In this document: piece after piece, positions 25,187 through 33,862 of the stretch | Layout of the letters: each line of letters begins with the position of its first letter | Position numbering within the stretch: position 1 is the stretch's first letter | DNA from: Bacteroidales bacterium | GTDB lineage: Bacteria; Bacteroidota; Bacteroidia; Bacteroidales; Bacteroidaceae | Reading direction: 5' to 3' | Assembly (NCBI GenBank): GCA_030532685.1 | Contig: JAUNKN010000013.1 | Coordinates: forward strand, 1-48,817 | DNA length: 48,817 nucleotides | Translations under genes and position numbers: made by a program | Notes under the pieces: model-generated | Told to the model about the DNA's origin: nothing | Seen by the model: the letters and a program-made list of their open reading frames with translations, nothing else | Database searches by the model: none

Positions 25187-26461
25187 TTACCAAGCGAACA
25201 GCGGGTACTTCTCCATGAGTTGGTTCACGTGGCTGCGTACTTCTGCGATGACGTTTTCGTTTTCGTAATCGTTGAGCACACGCTCAATGAGTGCCGCAAT
25301 TTCTACGACGAGGTCTTCTTTGGCACCGCGACTTGTAATGGCTGCTGTTCCTAAACGAATACCAGAGGTTTGAAAAGCAGAACGTGAGTCGAAAGGCACC
25401 ATATTTTTGTTGACAGTGATGTCGGCAGCTACAAGGGCGTTTTCTGCTTGCTTACCCGTAAGATTGGGGTATTTTGAGCGGAGGTCTACGAGCATGGAGT
25501 GGTTGTCGGTACCTCCCGAAACGATGTCGAAACCACGCTTCACGAGTTCTTCGGCTAGGCGAGCTGCATTCTTCTGTACTTGCGAAGCCCATTGCTTAAA
25601 TTCTGGGGCCAGTGCTTCGCCAAATGCTACAGCTTTGGCGGCAATCACGTGCTCAAGAGGACCGCCCTGAATACCCGGGAATACGGCACTATTTAGGAGT
25701 TGACTCATCATCTTGACTTCTCCCTTAGGCGTAGTAAGCCCCCAAGGATTGGCAAAGTCTTTGCCCATCAAAATGATACCACCACGAGGGCCGCGGAGGG
25801 TCTTGTGAGTGGTGGAAGTCACGATATGAGCATATTTTACGGGGTTTTCAAGCAGTCCTGCAGCAATAAGTCCTGCGGGGTGAGCCATGTCGACCATGAA
25901 GATGGCTCCTACGGCATCGGCAATCTTGCGCATACGTGCATAGTCCCATTCGCGGGAGTATGCCGAACCACCTCCGATGATGAGTTTGGGCTTGTGTTCC
26001 AAGGCCAAACGCTCCATCTCTTCGTAGTCTACGCGACCAGTCTTCTTGTCGAGATTGTAGCCAATGGGGCGATAGAGGATGCCGGAAGTATTTACTAAGG
26101 AACCGTGAGAAAGGTGGCCGCCATGGTCAAGGTTGAGCCCCATAAAAGTGTCGCCAGCCTGCAAGCAAGCAAGGAAAACAGCGGCATTGGCTTGAGCACC
26201 CGAGTGGGGCTGTACGTTGGCATATTCTGCACCAAAAAGTTGGCAAGCTCGATCGATGGCGATTTGCTCTACTTTGTCTACCACTTGACAACCGCCATAG
26301 TAGCGTTTGCCAGGATAACCTTCGGCATATTTATTGGTAAGCACACTGCCCATAGCCTCCATGACTTGTTGAGAAACAAAGTTCTCGCTGGCAATGAGTT
26401 CGATACCGCGCATTTGGCGTTGCTTTTCGGCTTCTATTAAGGAAAAGATTTCTTGATCCAT
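25187..26461 (-). CDS. glyA: Serine hydroxymethyltransferase
   Basis: PLP enzyme that moves a one-carbon unit from serine to tetrahydrofolate, giving glycine and methylene-THF. 424 residues from ATG 26461 ([16 protein letters not shown]), the conserved N-terminus; an upstream in-frame ATG would enter the pyrI terminator. PLP lysine is K220 in [13 protein letters not shown], and MDMAHPAG (189-196) is the conserved active-site stretch. The C-terminal part holds [17 protein letters not shown]. It has a strong terminator downstream. Confidence 0.97.
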   Translation of the reverse strand: MDQEIFSLIEAEKQRQMRGIELIASENFVSQQVMEAMGSVLTNKYAEGYPGKRYYGGCQVVDKVEQIAIDRACQLFGAEYANVQPHSGAQANAAVFLACLQAGDTFMGLNLDHGGHLSHGSLVNTSGILYRPIGYNLDKKTGRVDYEEMERLALEHKPKLIIGGGSAYSREWDYARMRKIADAVGAIFMVDMAHPAGLIAAGLLENPVKYAHIVTSTTHKTLRGPRGGIILMGKDFANPWGLTTPKGEVKMMSQLLNSAVFPGIQGGPLEHVIAAKAVAFGEALAPEFKQWASQVQKNAARLAEELVKRGFDIVSGGTDNHSMLVDLRSKYPNLTGKQAENALVAADITVNKNMVPFDSRSAFQTSGIRLGTAAITSRGAKEDLVVEIAALIERVLNDYENENVIAEVRSHVNQLMEKYPLFAW

Positions 26462-26519
26462 CGTGTTTAAGGATATTGAATAAGATTGTTGGGTGGAGGA
26501 AAAAGTAAAAATGAAGAAG

Positions 26520-26560
26520 AGCGAACGCGTGCGAAGGAGCATGCTTCCTTTGTGTTCGCT
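26520..26560 (-). terminator. Terminator after pyrBI
   Basis: AGCGAAC...GTTCGCT outer arms enclose an inner GAAGGAGCATGCTTCC-type dyad. On the - strand it is followed by CTTCTTCATTTTTACTTTTT. It separates the pyrBI transcript from glyA. Confidence 0.7.
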
Positions 26561-26568
26561 TTGAGGGC

Positions 26569-27018
26569 TTACAACAATTTCACGCTGCCCAAATCTTGCT
26601 CTTTTTCGCAGTAATGACAAGTGAGCGTAGATTGATGAGCGGTGAAGCGTGTAGGCATAGGCTCATTGTTGCAAATACATTTGGGATTGTTGCACTGAAC
26701 GATATTGACCAGCTCCTGTGGAAGTTCCACCGTTTTCTTTTCCACCACTTCGTAGTCGCGTATCACAGAATGGGTGACATTGGGGGAAAGTACGGCCAAC
26801 TGATTGAGTTGCGCCTCGGTGTAAAAGCGGTTGGCCACCTTAACAATCCCTTTCTTGGGTAGCAGTTTACTGCGTAGGTTATAGCCGATAAATACCGCAT
26901 TGTCGTCTTCTTCGTCAATGCGTAGGAGGCGTACGACTTCAAAAAGACGATGCGCTGGAATATGATCGATAACGGTGCCGTTTTCGAGAGCGGCTACCAT
27001 GAGTTGTTCGCGTTTCAT
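26569..27018 (-). CDS. pyrI: Aspartate carbamoyltransferase regulatory subunit
   Basis: 149-residue allosteric subunit of ATCase that binds CTP and ATP. The start is ATG 27018 ([11 protein letters not shown]); the longer frame would overlap pyrB more. The N-terminal nucleotide-binding domain has [11 protein letters not shown] (14-24). The C-terminal zinc domain has four cysteines: C109, C114, C134 and C137 (an extra C116 is present). This is the archetypal PyrBI holoenzyme partner. The start lies 14 bp after the pyrB stop. Confidence 0.95.
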   Translation of the reverse strand: MKREQLMVAALENGTVIDHIPAHRLFEVVRLLRIDEEDDNAVFIGYNLRSKLLPKKGIVKVANRFYTEAQLNQLAVLSPNVTHSVIRDYEVVEKKTVELPQELVNIVQCNNPKCICNNEPMPTRFTAHQSTLTCHYCEKEQDLGSVKLL

Positions 27019-27031
27019 GCCGTACAAAAAG

Positions 27032-27982
27032 CTAGTCAATAATAGTGGTGTCTCGTTTCACGTCGTCGAGTGTAATGCCCAAAACATCACAAATGATGGC
27101 TTGGCGAGCATACAATCCATTTTGTGCTTGCTCGAAGTAATAAGCGTAGGGCGTGTCGTCGACATCTTGTGTGATCTCGTTGACACGAGGTAGCGGGTGG
27201 AGAATGCGCAAATTCTCTTTGGCCTTGTTGAGCATCTCTGCTCGCAAAATGTAAACATCCTTTACGCGCTCGTACTCCATTAAGTCGGTGAAGCGCTCTC
27301 GCTGCACGCGAGTCATGTAGAGGATATCGGCTTGTGCAATTACGTCTTCATTGAAATCTTCGTGCTCCACATATTTGATACCATATTGATGGCAGTATTG
27401 CTTGTATTCTTCGGGCATGGCAAGCTCACGAGGTGCAATAAAGTGAAACGTGGGATTGAAATGTCTCATGGCCATGAGCAACGAATGGACGGTGCGTCCA
27501 TATTTCAAATCACCAACGAGATGAATGTTGAGGTTGTCGAGCGTGCCTTGGGTTTGTAGAATCGTGTACAAATCAAGCAGGGTCTGCGAAGGGTGTTGGT
27601 GGGCCCCATCTCCCGCGTTAACGACAGGAGTCTTTGTGAGCTCGCTAGCATATAGTGCAGCCCCCTCCAAGTGATGGCGTATCACGATAACGTCGCTATA
27701 TTTGGACACCATCATGATCGTATCCTTGAGCGTTTCTCCTTTGGTAGATGAGGTTACCTTGGGGTCGGTAAAGCCGATTACCCTTCCGCCAAGTCGATTG
27801 GCCGCGGTCTCGAAAGAAAGGCGTGTGCGAGTGGAGGGTTCAAAGAAAAGAGTCGCCACGATGCGCCCATCAATGAGTTTGCGATTAGGGTGAAGCTCGA
27901 ATTCTCGAGCCATCTCCATAAGGTAAAGAATTTTCTCACGAGAAAGATGAGCGATACTGACCAAACTGCATTTATCTGCCAT
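27032..27982 (-). CDS. pyrB: Aspartate carbamoyltransferase catalytic subunit
   Basis: Condenses aspartate and carbamoyl phosphate in pyrimidine synthesis. 316 residues from ATG 27982. The carbamoyl-phosphate motif FFEPSTRTR is near residues 51-59, and [16 protein letters not shown] near 134-149 is the second signature. The HPLPRVNEI segment near 265 carries the carbamoyl-phosphate loop. The start is chosen because the upstream extension (from 28105) crosses the TAAATTTG promoter and is not conserved. pyrI follows at once. Confidence 0.96.
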   Translation of the reverse strand: MADKCSLVSIAHLSREKILYLMEMAREFELHPNRKLIDGRIVATLFFEPSTRTRLSFETAANRLGGRVIGFTDPKVTSSTKGETLKDTIMMVSKYSDVIVIRHHLEGAALYASELTKTPVVNAGDGAHQHPSQTLLDLYTILQTQGTLDNLNIHLVGDLKYGRTVHSLLMAMRHFNPTFHFIAPRELAMPEEYKQYCHQYGIKYVEHEDFNEDVIAQADILYMTRVQRERFTDLMEYERVKDVYILRAEMLNKAKENLRILHPLPRVNEITQDVDDTPYAYYFEQAQNGLYARQAIICDVLGITLDDVKRDTTIID

Positions 27983-28009
27983 GATGATGAAACGATTTAA
28001 GTTGCACGG

Positions 28010-28017
28010 CAAATTTA
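28010..28017 (-). promoter_or_regulatory. -7 box of pyrBI
   Basis: TAAATTTG on the - strand, exact TAnnTTTG, 27 bases before the pyrB ATG. Confidence 0.6.
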
Positions 28018-28197
28018 GTTTTTTTATTTCGGATAGAAAAGCGTGCGCGAAAGAAATATATCTTTCCCAATATATATTCTTTTCCTCGGTCTTTTCTCTC
28101 ATCAAAAACGCTCTTAAAACTTAGAACGCAATGCCAAATAAAAGAAGGAGCAATCAGAGTTTCTTAAGAGTTCGAGGAGGAAGATGGATAAGACAAG

Positions 28198-28244
28198 AAA
28201 GAAGTCAGGGAGCTGAAGAATTCTTCCAGCTCCCTGACTTCTTT
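28198..28244 (-). terminator. Terminator after the 87-aa gene
   Basis: AAAGAAGTCAGGGAGCTG and CAGCTCCCTGACTTCTTT are exact inverted copies at the two ends of 28198-28244, with an inner GAAGAATTCTTC dyad. It closes the ytxH operon on the - strand, where TCTTGTCTT follows; it may also stop + strand transcripts. Confidence 0.85.
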
Positions 28245-28271
28245 GTGACAGGACATCGTTCAATTGTCTAC

Positions 28272-28535
28272 TTATCTGCGTTTTTTTGACGAGAACATAC
28301 GGCTGATGCCACCAAAGCGTCGCATCAGCTTGTAACCCGTTAGTACGCCATCGACCACAAACCAAGCTCTCGAGGCCGACTGAACAAAGGTTTCAACTTT
28401 GTTGCTTGAAGGCTTCGCAGGAGCAACGAGCTGCTGGTAGTCAGCTGCGATTTCATCTTCGATCTTGCGCAACTTACGCAACACCGCTGTTTGGCGGAGC
28501 TGCAAAGCTGCAAGGGTGGAAGGAGAGGTCGTCAT
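28272..28535 (-). CDS. Small conserved-type protein of the YtxH/holin-like operon
   Basis: 87-residue basic protein, not recognised. An alpha-helical N-terminus (LAALQLRQTAVLRKLRKIEDEIAADYQQL) is followed by a linker and a mildly hydrophobic stretch (AWFVVDGVLTGYKLMRRFGGISRMF), ending in SSKKRR. Its start overlaps the stop of the holin-like gene by 4 bp (ATGA), so translation is coupled. It may be a small membrane-associated partner of that protein; function unknown. Confidence 0.7.
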   Translation of the reverse strand: MTTSPSTLAALQLRQTAVLRKLRKIEDEIAADYQQLVAPAKPSSNKVETFVQSASRAWFVVDGVLTGYKLMRRFGGISRMFSSKKRR

Positions 28536-28948
28536 AAAGAGGATGGAGTTTCGCAGTGAGTAAAAGCTTCTTCCTCTTCTTCAGAATCAACGACAGGTTT
28601 ATCGTCCAAAAGAAGAGAAGAGAGCAATCGAGCGATGGGATTCATGAAGAGTTGCTGGCGCAAACTGTAAGCCATAAGGGCTAACAATAGATAAGCTCCA
28701 GCAACAATAGCAGCCGCCCACGCATAGCCTACATAGTCGGCCAAGAGGAATAAAACTGCTAACGAGAGAAAAAAGATGACTATCCCCACAATGGCAAATA
28801 AAATCGCGCCAACAATGAGCGCCGTGAGCGCTATTGTAACTTTACTTACAGTACTTACTTGGAATGCTTCTAAACGAAGCTCGCCATACTTGCGTAAATT
28901 GCCGATGAGCCTAGCGAGGATGTCTATGTTCTTGTCGCTCGAAAACAC
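28532..28948 (-). CDS. Holin-like (Phage_holin_3_6 / Actinobacterial-type) membrane protein
   Basis: 138-residue protein with two adjacent hydrophobic segments (VTIALTALIVGAILFAIVGIVIFFLSLAVLFLLA about 35-70 and AWAAAIVAGAYLLLALMAYSL about 76-96). Despite the family name, Bacteroidetes chromosomal members are not phage lysis genes; they usually sit beside YtxH proteins, as here. It is 11 bp after ytxH. The role is probably envelope-related but unproven. Confidence 0.72.
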   Translation of the reverse strand: MFSSDKNIDILARLIGNLRKYGELRLEAFQVSTVSKVTIALTALIVGAILFAIVGIVIFFLSLAVLFLLADYVGYAWAAAIVAGAYLLLALMAYSLRQQLFMNPIARLLSSLLLDDKPVVDSEEEEEAFTHCETPSSL

Positions 28949-28959
28949 GAGATATCCAA

Positions 28960-29166
28960 TTAAGCGTTGGTAGCGTTGAGCTCGTCGGCGATATCGTCAA
29001 CGAGACTTTCCAGCTCTTTGCCGTTGAGCTTGATACCACGCTTACGGATTGCTTCTGCGATGCGTGAGCGTGTGTCTTCTCCACGTTCGGGAGCAAAAAG
29101 AATACCACATGCAGCACCTACAGCTGCGCCGCCTAAGAAAGCAGCAAGAATACTTAAACCTTTCAT
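28960..29166 (-). CDS. YtxH domain-containing protein
   Basis: 68-residue protein from ATG 29166 (MKGLSILAAF). A hydrophobic segment with GGAAVGAACGILFAPERGEDTRSRI (residues 11-35) is the YtxH signature; the rest is helical and ends in NATNA. Homologues in Bacillus are general-stress proteins. The upstream in-frame ATG (29226) would cross the TATCTTTG box, so the short start is used. Confidence 0.85.
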   Translation of the reverse strand: MKGLSILAAFLGGAAVGAACGILFAPERGEDTRSRIAEAIRKRGIKLNGKELESLVDDIADELNATNA

Positions 29167-29201
29167 TGTTTCAGTGTTTAGGGGGTGAATAATTGATGCT
29201 T

Positions 29202-29209
29202 CAAAGATA
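29202..29209 (-). promoter_or_regulatory. -7 box of the ytxH operon
   Basis: TATCTTTG on the - strand, exact match to TAnnTTTG, 36 bases before the ytxH ATG. A second box, TACATTTG, lies at 29234-29241. Confidence 0.55.
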
Positions 29210-29304
29210 GAGTTTATTCTCCACATTGCCGCACAAATGTAAAGAAAAATAGGACTTTAATGATTTTTTTGCTCTGTTTGTGGTTTAGGAAACGTATTTC
29301 ATTG

Positions 29305-29312
29305 TAACTTTG
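29305..29312 (+). promoter_or_regulatory. -7 box of the SPOR lipoprotein gene
   Basis: TAACTTTG is an exact TAnnTTTG match; the gene starts 109 bases further on. The leader contains three small hairpins (AACGCA/TGCGTT, ACCTT/AAGGT and ACTTA/TAAGT). Confidence 0.6.
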
Positions 29313-29421
29313 CGCGAAATAGAAGGCTATCTGTGTCTTGTTGAAACGCAAAAATGCGTTTACCTTCATCAAGGTGTGGATAGTAAAAACCTAACTTATT
29401 ATCGAAAAAACAGTAAGTCCC

Positions 29422-29919
29422 ATGAAGCAAATTGCCCTTTTTACACTCGGACTCGGTGCTGTAGCTCTTTTTTCGGCTTGTGGTAAGTCGCAAGAAAGTG
29501 CCTATCGTCAAGCTTATGAACGTGCACGAGCTCAAGAACAGCAGTCCAATACACAAACCGTGAGCGTTGCTCCTCAAAATCAGCAAGTCGCTCCCGTTGT
29601 GACTACTCCCGTTAATACCGACGATACGCCCGTACGTACCATTCAGGGTGGCTTCTCTGTGGTCAATGGTGAGCCTTTGAAGGCTTACAGCGTGGTTACG
29701 GGCAGTTTTGTAAACCAAACTAATGCCGAGGGTATGATGAATACGCTGCGTAATCGCGGTTATGCTGCTCGCATCGTCAAGACGAATGAAACCATCAATG
29801 GACAAACGGGCTGGTATCGTGTTGTCGCTTCCTCTTTCGATAGCAAAGCACAAGCTGTTCAGAGCCGCTCCACGCTCAGCGATACTTATCCTGGCAGCTG
29901 GTTGCTCTATAATAAGTAA
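29422..29919 (+). CDS. SPOR-domain lipoprotein
   Basis: 165-residue lipoprotein: the signal peptide ends in lipobox LFSAC with C20 lipidated. A low-complexity linker rich in Q, N, T and V runs from about 30 to 85. The C-terminal 75 residues fit a SPOR domain (AYSVVTGSFVNQTNAEGMMNTLRNRGYAARIV...GWYRVVASSF), which binds denuded peptidoglycan at division or remodelling sites. It has its own promoter and long leader, and a bidirectional terminator follows. Confidence 0.85.
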   Translation: MKQIALFTLGLGAVALFSACGKSQESAYRQAYERARAQEQQSNTQTVSVAPQNQQVAPVVTTPVNTDDTPVRTIQGGFSVVNGEPLKAYSVVTGSFVNQTNAEGMMNTLRNRGYAARIVKTNETINGQTGWYRVVASSFDSKAQAVQSRSTLSDTYPGSWLLYNK

Positions 29920-29950
29920 ACCGGTCGATGCGCTTTCGTCGCGCATGAGG

Positions 29951-30009
29951 CACAAATAAAGAGCGCGGTGAAAAAGAAAATATCTTTTTCACCGCGCTCT
30001 TTATTTGTG
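29951..30009. terminator. Bidirectional terminator between the SPOR gene and cdd
   Basis: A 27-bp perfect stem (29951-29977 with 29983-30009) with a 5-base loop (AAATA). The arms hold GAGCGCGGTGAAAAAGA and its complement, with A/T-rich outer parts that act as the T-tract on both strands. Convergent genes end on each side. Confidence 0.92.
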
Positions 30010-30024
30010 TGTTTGTATTTAAGA

Positions 30025-30516
30025 TTACTCCAAAGCCTCTCCCGTGAAGCGGAGTGGAAGAAGCTCCGAGGCCGAAGCGATTTCATAGATTGCATCACGT
30101 CCGTAGAGTAAGACGCGAAGTTTGCGCTGATAACGATTTTCTACCTCAACGAGCACTTGTCGGCACACACCGCAGGGACTAATGGGAGAAGCCAAAAAAG
30201 ATTGGTCCAACTCGCGCCAAGCAGCGATGGCGATAGTCGTCGGAGCGATATCGGGATATTCTGCATTGGCATAAAAAAGAGCCGTTCGCTCGGCGCACAT
30301 CGTGGGAGAGTAGGCTGCGTTTTCTTGATTGCTTCCGCTCACGATTGCTCCGTTTTCGAGCAAGACTGCTGCGCCCACATGAAAGGAAGAGTAGGGGGCA
30401 TAGCTCGTAGAAGTGGCAGCTTTGGCGCGTTCTACGAGTTGCTGGTCAAGCTCCGAGAGTTCTGAGCCGTCGGGGGCGTAGGTACGATATTCAAGTCGGA
30501 ATGTAGCTGTTTTCAT
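30025..30516 (-). CDS. cdd: Cytidine deaminase
   Basis: Deaminates cytidine and deoxycytidine to uridine forms. 163 residues. The zinc site is of the tetrameric three-cysteine type: C74 with catalytic E76 in MCAERTAL, and C115 and C118 in SPCGVCRQ. This replaces the histidine of the E. coli dimeric enzyme and is normal for short Cdd proteins. The N-terminus is about 25 residues longer than in the shortest homologues. It is transcribed alone, away from the lipoprotein on its right. Confidence 0.93.
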   Translation of the reverse strand: MKTATFRLEYRTYAPDGSELSELDQQLVERAKAATSTSYAPYSSFHVGAAVLLENGAIVSGSNQENAAYSPTMCAERTALFYANAEYPDIAPTTIAIAAWRELDQSFLASPISPCGVCRQVLVEVENRYQRKLRVLLYGRDAIYEIASASELLPLRFTGEALE

Positions 30517-30553
30517 TCTTGAGTGTGATTAGAGTTCTAAGGACTTAGGGCTG

Positions 30554-30561
30554 CAAATATA
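30554..30561 (-). promoter_or_regulatory. -7 box of cdd
   Basis: TATATTTG on the - strand, exact TAnnTTTG, 37 bases before the cdd ATG. Confidence 0.55.
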
Positions 30562-30647
30562 CTGATAAATCCCACAAAAGTATTCTCCTTTTGTCTCGAA
30601 ACCCGTAGAAAGACCTACAAAAGCATGAGGAAAAGCGCCTTTTTTCG

Positions 30648-30655
30648 TAAATTCG
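30648..30655 (+). promoter_or_regulatory. Possible -7 box of the small lipoprotein-uvrD pair
   Basis: TAAATTCG has one mismatch to TAnnTTTG, 21 bases before the lipoprotein ATG. Confidence 0.35.
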
Positions 30656-30676
30656 CCCATCAAACATCGACTTTAT

Positions 30677-31090
30677 ATGCCTAAAATCACGTTTTTTCTT
30701 TCTCTCTTTCTTTTCCTAACAGCCTGCCAGCCCAGTGCAAAAGAGCAGAGTGAACGCAGACAGCAGGACGAAGCTGCTGCTCTTCCTTTGTTGGCTACGG
30801 CACGCGTTGCTTTGGCAAAAAAAGATTTCAAAACTGCCCGTATCACGATCAAAACACTTCGTGAGGAATATCCCTATGCCTTGAGTGCACGTGAAACGGC
30901 TATTGTAGTGATGGACAGTGTGGATCTTGTAGAAGCGCAGGAGCAACTAATGCGTCAGGATAGCCTTTTGCGCAACTGTGCGGGCTCCTGCAAATTGCGC
31001 CAGGCCAAATATGACGAACTTGTACAGCGTGTGAAATTTTATCAGCGCAAAATACGCCATGATCAACACCCCCCTCTCCCCCATGAGTGA
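30677..31090 (+). CDS. Small lipoprotein with coiled-coil character
   Basis: 137-residue protein not recognised by name. The signal peptide ends in lipobox FLTAC with C17 lipidated. The mature part is helical and charged (EQSERRQQDEAAALPLLATARVALAKKDFKTARITI...), with alternating basic and acidic residues typical of a coiled coil, and a central ARITIKTLREEYPYALSARE that looks like a tetratricopeptide-like helix pair. Its last codons overlap the helicase start (ATGAGTGA at 31083-31090), so the two are translationally coupled. Confidence 0.75.
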   Translation: MPKITFFLSLFLFLTACQPSAKEQSERRQQDEAAALPLLATARVALAKKDFKTARITIKTLREEYPYALSARETAIVVMDSVDLVEAQEQLMRQDSLLRNCAGSCKLRQAKYDELVQRVKFYQRKIRHDQHPPLPHE

Positions 31091-33542
31091 TGCTTTTGAA
31101 TCTCGCCCTGATAGCTTCTGGCAATCTTTACTCAACCCCAGCCAGTGGGAAGCCGTGCATGTGTGCGATCGACCGTTGCTGGTCATTGCCGGTGCAGGTT
31201 CGGGCAAGACGCGGGTGCTGACCTATAAAATTGCCTATCTGCTCGAACATGGTTATGCTCCGCATCAAATCATGGCGCTGACTTTTACCAATAAGGCCGC
31301 CCGGGAAATGAACGAACGTATCGGGCAAATCGTGGGGTTGGGTAAAGCTCGTGGTTTATGGAGCGGTACTTTTCACAGCCTTTTTGCTCGTTTGTTACGC
31401 CAAGAAGCCGAGGCTGTAGGGATGAAGCGCGATTTCACGATTTACGACACGGCCGATTCGCGCTCGCTCATCAAATCTATTGTGAAAGAAATGGGGCTGG
31501 ACGACAAAAACTACAAGGCCTCTCGTATTCATGGTCGTATATCGGAGGCTAAGAATGCACTGATACTTCCTCAGGAGTATGCGCAGCACGAAGGAACAAT
31601 TGCTCGAGATCGCCGTGACAATATCGGAGAAACTCATCGTATCTATGCCGTCTATTTTCAGCGTTGTCGTACGGCAAATGCCATGGATTTTGACGATTTG
31701 TTGCTTTATACCTACCTTCTCTTCTCTCATAACGAGGAGATACGTCGCCGATATGCCGAACGCTTTCGCTATGTCCTCGTCGATGAGTATCAAGACACGA
31801 ACCATGCCCAACATAGCATTGTGGCTTTGCTTACTCGAGAAAATCAGCGCATCTGTGTAGTAGGCGACGATGCTCAGAGCATTTATTCTTTTCGTGGAGC
31901 CAATATCGACAATATCCTTCAATTTACCAAGCAGTATGAAGGAGCAAAAGTCGTGAAGCTCGAACAGAACTACCGTTCTACACAAAACATCGTGGGAGCG
32001 GCCAATAGCATTATTGGGCACAATAAGGAGCAGATTGCCAAGGTGGTGTATAGTGAGAATGAGCAAGGCCAACGCATTCGGATTATGCCTGCCGCGAGCG
32101 ACAAAGAAGAGGCTGCCAAGGTCGTGGGAACGATAGCTCGCTTGCATCGCACAGAGCAAGTGTCTTATGGTGAGGTGGCTATTTTGTATCGTACCAATGC
32201 CCAGAGCCGTTCGTTTGAGGATGCTTTGCGTGAGCGCAATCTTCCTTATCGCATTTATGGAGGGCTTTCGTTCTATCAGCGCAAGGAAATCAAGGACATC
32301 ATTGCCTATATGCGCCTGCTGCACAACCTCGACGACGAAGAGGCCTTTAAGCGCATTGTCAATTATCCCGCCCGAGGCATAGGAGCGACCACGCTACAAA
32401 AGGTGTTCACGGCCTCGCGCGAGCATCAAGTCAGCCTTTGGGCTGTGGCAGAGCAGCCCTCGCTCTATGGGGTGAAAATCAACAAAGGCACGGAAGCGAA
32501 GCTCACCAATTTTTGTAATCTAATTCTCGAGCTGAGAGCCAAATCGCCCCTTATGGGAGCATTTAACCTGGCAGTCGACTTGCTCGACACGACAGGCATA
32601 CGAGCAGATCTCGAACAGGAGGAGGGGCCAGAAGGGAAGAGCAAAAGAGAAAACGTTGAGGAACTGTTGGGCTCCATACGAGCATTTGAACAAGAAGTTC
32701 TCGAAGAAACGGGACAGGCACAGCCCTCCCTGAGCGATTTCTTACAGCAATCTGCTCTGCAAACCGATGCCGATCAAAAAGACGATGGAGAGGCCAAAAT
32801 CACGCTCATGACCATTCATGCAGCCAAAGGTCTTGAGTTCGATGCTGTCTTTGTGACGGGGATGGAGGACAACCTTTTTCCTTCTACCCAAGCTCGCCTC
32901 TTTCCACGTGAAATGGAGGAAGAGCGACGCTTATTCTACGTGGCCGTCACGCGAGCCAAACGTTTTTGTCATCTTAGCTATGCCAAAACACGCTATCGTT
33001 ATGGCAATTTGGAATATGCCGAAGAGAGTCCTTTCGTTCGCGACATTGCCCACCATTATTTGGAGGAAGAAGAGATGGGAGGCGACACACTGATGCAGCA
33101 CCTTGCACCCTCTTTGCGCCGAGCATTGTCGGGATTGCCTGTTTCGTCTTCTTCTACTTCTGTTGGAGAGGAAGAGCACAAAGCAACGCGAGCAGGAATT
33201 TCTTCTTCCCACGTAGAAAATCCTACGTGGGAAGAAAAAAAATCTGCTTCCCACGTAGAAAATTCTGCTTCTCACGCGCGTTTTCGCCCCACAACTCTGC
33301 GCCCTTCAACTTCCCCTCAAAGCCCACTTTCAAAGGGTGTGCAAGTATCCTCTACCAGCCGCGAAATCCCCCCTATCCCACAGTTGGAAGTGGGAAGTGT
33401 TATTAGGCACGAGCGTTTCGGGCGAGGTGTGATTTTAGAATTGGAGGGAAGTGGCGACAATGCCAAAGCTGTGGTCAATTTTGAGCAGGTGGGTACGAAA
33501 AAACTCCTCTTGAAATTTGCCAAATTCACTTTGTTGGCATAG
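31083..33542 (+). CDS. UvrD/PcrA-type ATP-dependent DNA helicase
   Basis: 819-residue superfamily 1A helicase for repair and replication restart. Walker A AGAGSGKT is at 36-43; VDEYQDTN (motif II, D234-E235), GDDAQSIYSFRGA (motif III), TIHAAKGLEFDAVFVTG (motif V) and FYVAVTRAK (motif VI) are intact. The last 50 residues (VGSVIRHERFGRG...) resemble the Tudor-like RNA-polymerase-binding domain of PcrA. Residues 708 to about 731, between core and this domain, are encoded by the 21-bp repeat (SSHVENP, TWEEKKS, ASHVENS). An alternative start at 31059 would add 8 residues; ATG 31083 gives an 8-bp overlap with the upstream lipoprotein. Confidence 0.93.
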   Translation: MSDAFESRPDSFWQSLLNPSQWEAVHVCDRPLLVIAGAGSGKTRVLTYKIAYLLEHGYAPHQIMALTFTNKAAREMNERIGQIVGLGKARGLWSGTFHSLFARLLRQEAEAVGMKRDFTIYDTADSRSLIKSIVKEMGLDDKNYKASRIHGRISEAKNALILPQEYAQHEGTIARDRRDNIGETHRIYAVYFQRCRTANAMDFDDLLLYTYLLFSHNEEIRRRYAERFRYVLVDEYQDTNHAQHSIVALLTRENQRICVVGDDAQSIYSFRGANIDNILQFTKQYEGAKVVKLEQNYRSTQNIVGAANSIIGHNKEQIAKVVYSENEQGQRIRIMPAASDKEEAAKVVGTIARLHRTEQVSYGEVAILYRTNAQSRSFEDALRERNLPYRIYGGLSFYQRKEIKDIIAYMRLLHNLDDEEAFKRIVNYPARGIGATTLQKVFTASREHQVSLWAVAEQPSLYGVKINKGTEAKLTNFCNLILELRAKSPLMGAFNLAVDLLDTTGIRADLEQEEGPEGKSKRENVEELLGSIRAFEQEVLEETGQAQPSLSDFLQQSALQTDADQKDDGEAKITLMTIHAAKGLEFDAVFVTGMEDNLFPSTQARLFPREMEEERRLFYVAVTRAKRFCHLSYAKTRYRYGNLEYAEESPFVRDIAHHYLEEEEMGGDTLMQHLAPSLRRALSGLPVSSSSTSVGEEEHKATRAGISSSHVENPTWEEKKSASHVENSASHARFRPTTLRPSTSPQSPLSKGVQVSSTSREIPPIPQLEVGSVIRHERFGRGVILELEGSGDNAKAVVNFEQVGTKKLLLKFAKFTLLA
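33204..33275. repeat. 21-bp repeat cluster, copy 4, inside the uvrD/pcrA gene
   Basis: Three 21-bp units at 33204-33224, 33225-33245 and 33246-33266, with a partial fourth. The first two are in opposite directions, giving a 14-bp perfect inverted repeat (33203-33216 and 33223-33236, 6-base loop). Each unit begins on a codon boundary, so the frame is kept and three 7-residue blocks are added. This copy is in coding sequence; the other three are not. Confidence 0.93.
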
Positions 33543-33559
33543 TGATTCTTACTTTTTTT

Positions 33560-33621
33560 GCTTGGGTGGCAATTCCTGTTTTGACATACCGTCTGAATGG
33601 AAATTGCCACCCAAGCGTTTT
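33560..33621 (+). terminator. Terminator after uvrD/pcrA
   Basis: GCTTGGGTGGCAATT (33560-33574) and AATTGCCACCCAAGC (33602-33616) are exact inverted copies, followed by GTTTTCC. The loop is 27 bases. Confidence 0.75.
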
Positions 33622-33710
33622 CCTCTGAATGAGGAGCAATGAAAAATGGGTATGGCAAAAAAATACATTCGGCAAAAGCCAATAAAAAGGGGAAAAAAAC
33701 GCATAGCCTG

Positions 33711-33741
33711 TTGGCCTCTTCCAAATCTTTTGCTACATTTG
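33711..33741 (+). promoter_or_regulatory. Promoter of tRNA-Gly
   Basis: TTG at 33711-33713 (-33) and TACATTTG at 33734-33741 (-7), spacing 20, both matching the Bacteroidetes consensus, 17 bases before the tRNA. Confidence 0.7.
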
Positions 33742-33758
33742 CAACACAAATTTTCGTC

Positions 33759-33834
33759 GCGGCAGTAGCTCAGTTGGTAGAGCATGGGCTTCCCAAGCCC
33801 AGGGTCGCGGGTTCGAGCCCCGTTTGCCGCTCCA
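33759..33834 (+). tRNA. tRNA-Gly (anticodon CCC)
   Basis: 76 bases with a complete cloverleaf: acceptor GCGGCAG/TTGCCGC, D stem GCTC/GAGC, anticodon stem TGGGC/GCCCA around loop TTCCCAA (anticodon CCC, reads GGG), T stem GCGGG/CCCGT with TTCGAGC. The 3' CCA is encoded (33832-33834). Confidence 0.97.
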
Positions 33835-33862
33835 TTAAAAACACATCTATATACAATAAAAT

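Noticed and set aside
28532-28948. Prophage lysis gene
   Set aside because: The holin-like protein is next to YtxH with no phage genes nearby, the usual chromosomal arrangement in this phylum.
31395-32324. 309-residue open frame on - strand within uvrD/pcrA
   Set aside because: Antisense to conserved helicase motifs; no independent support.
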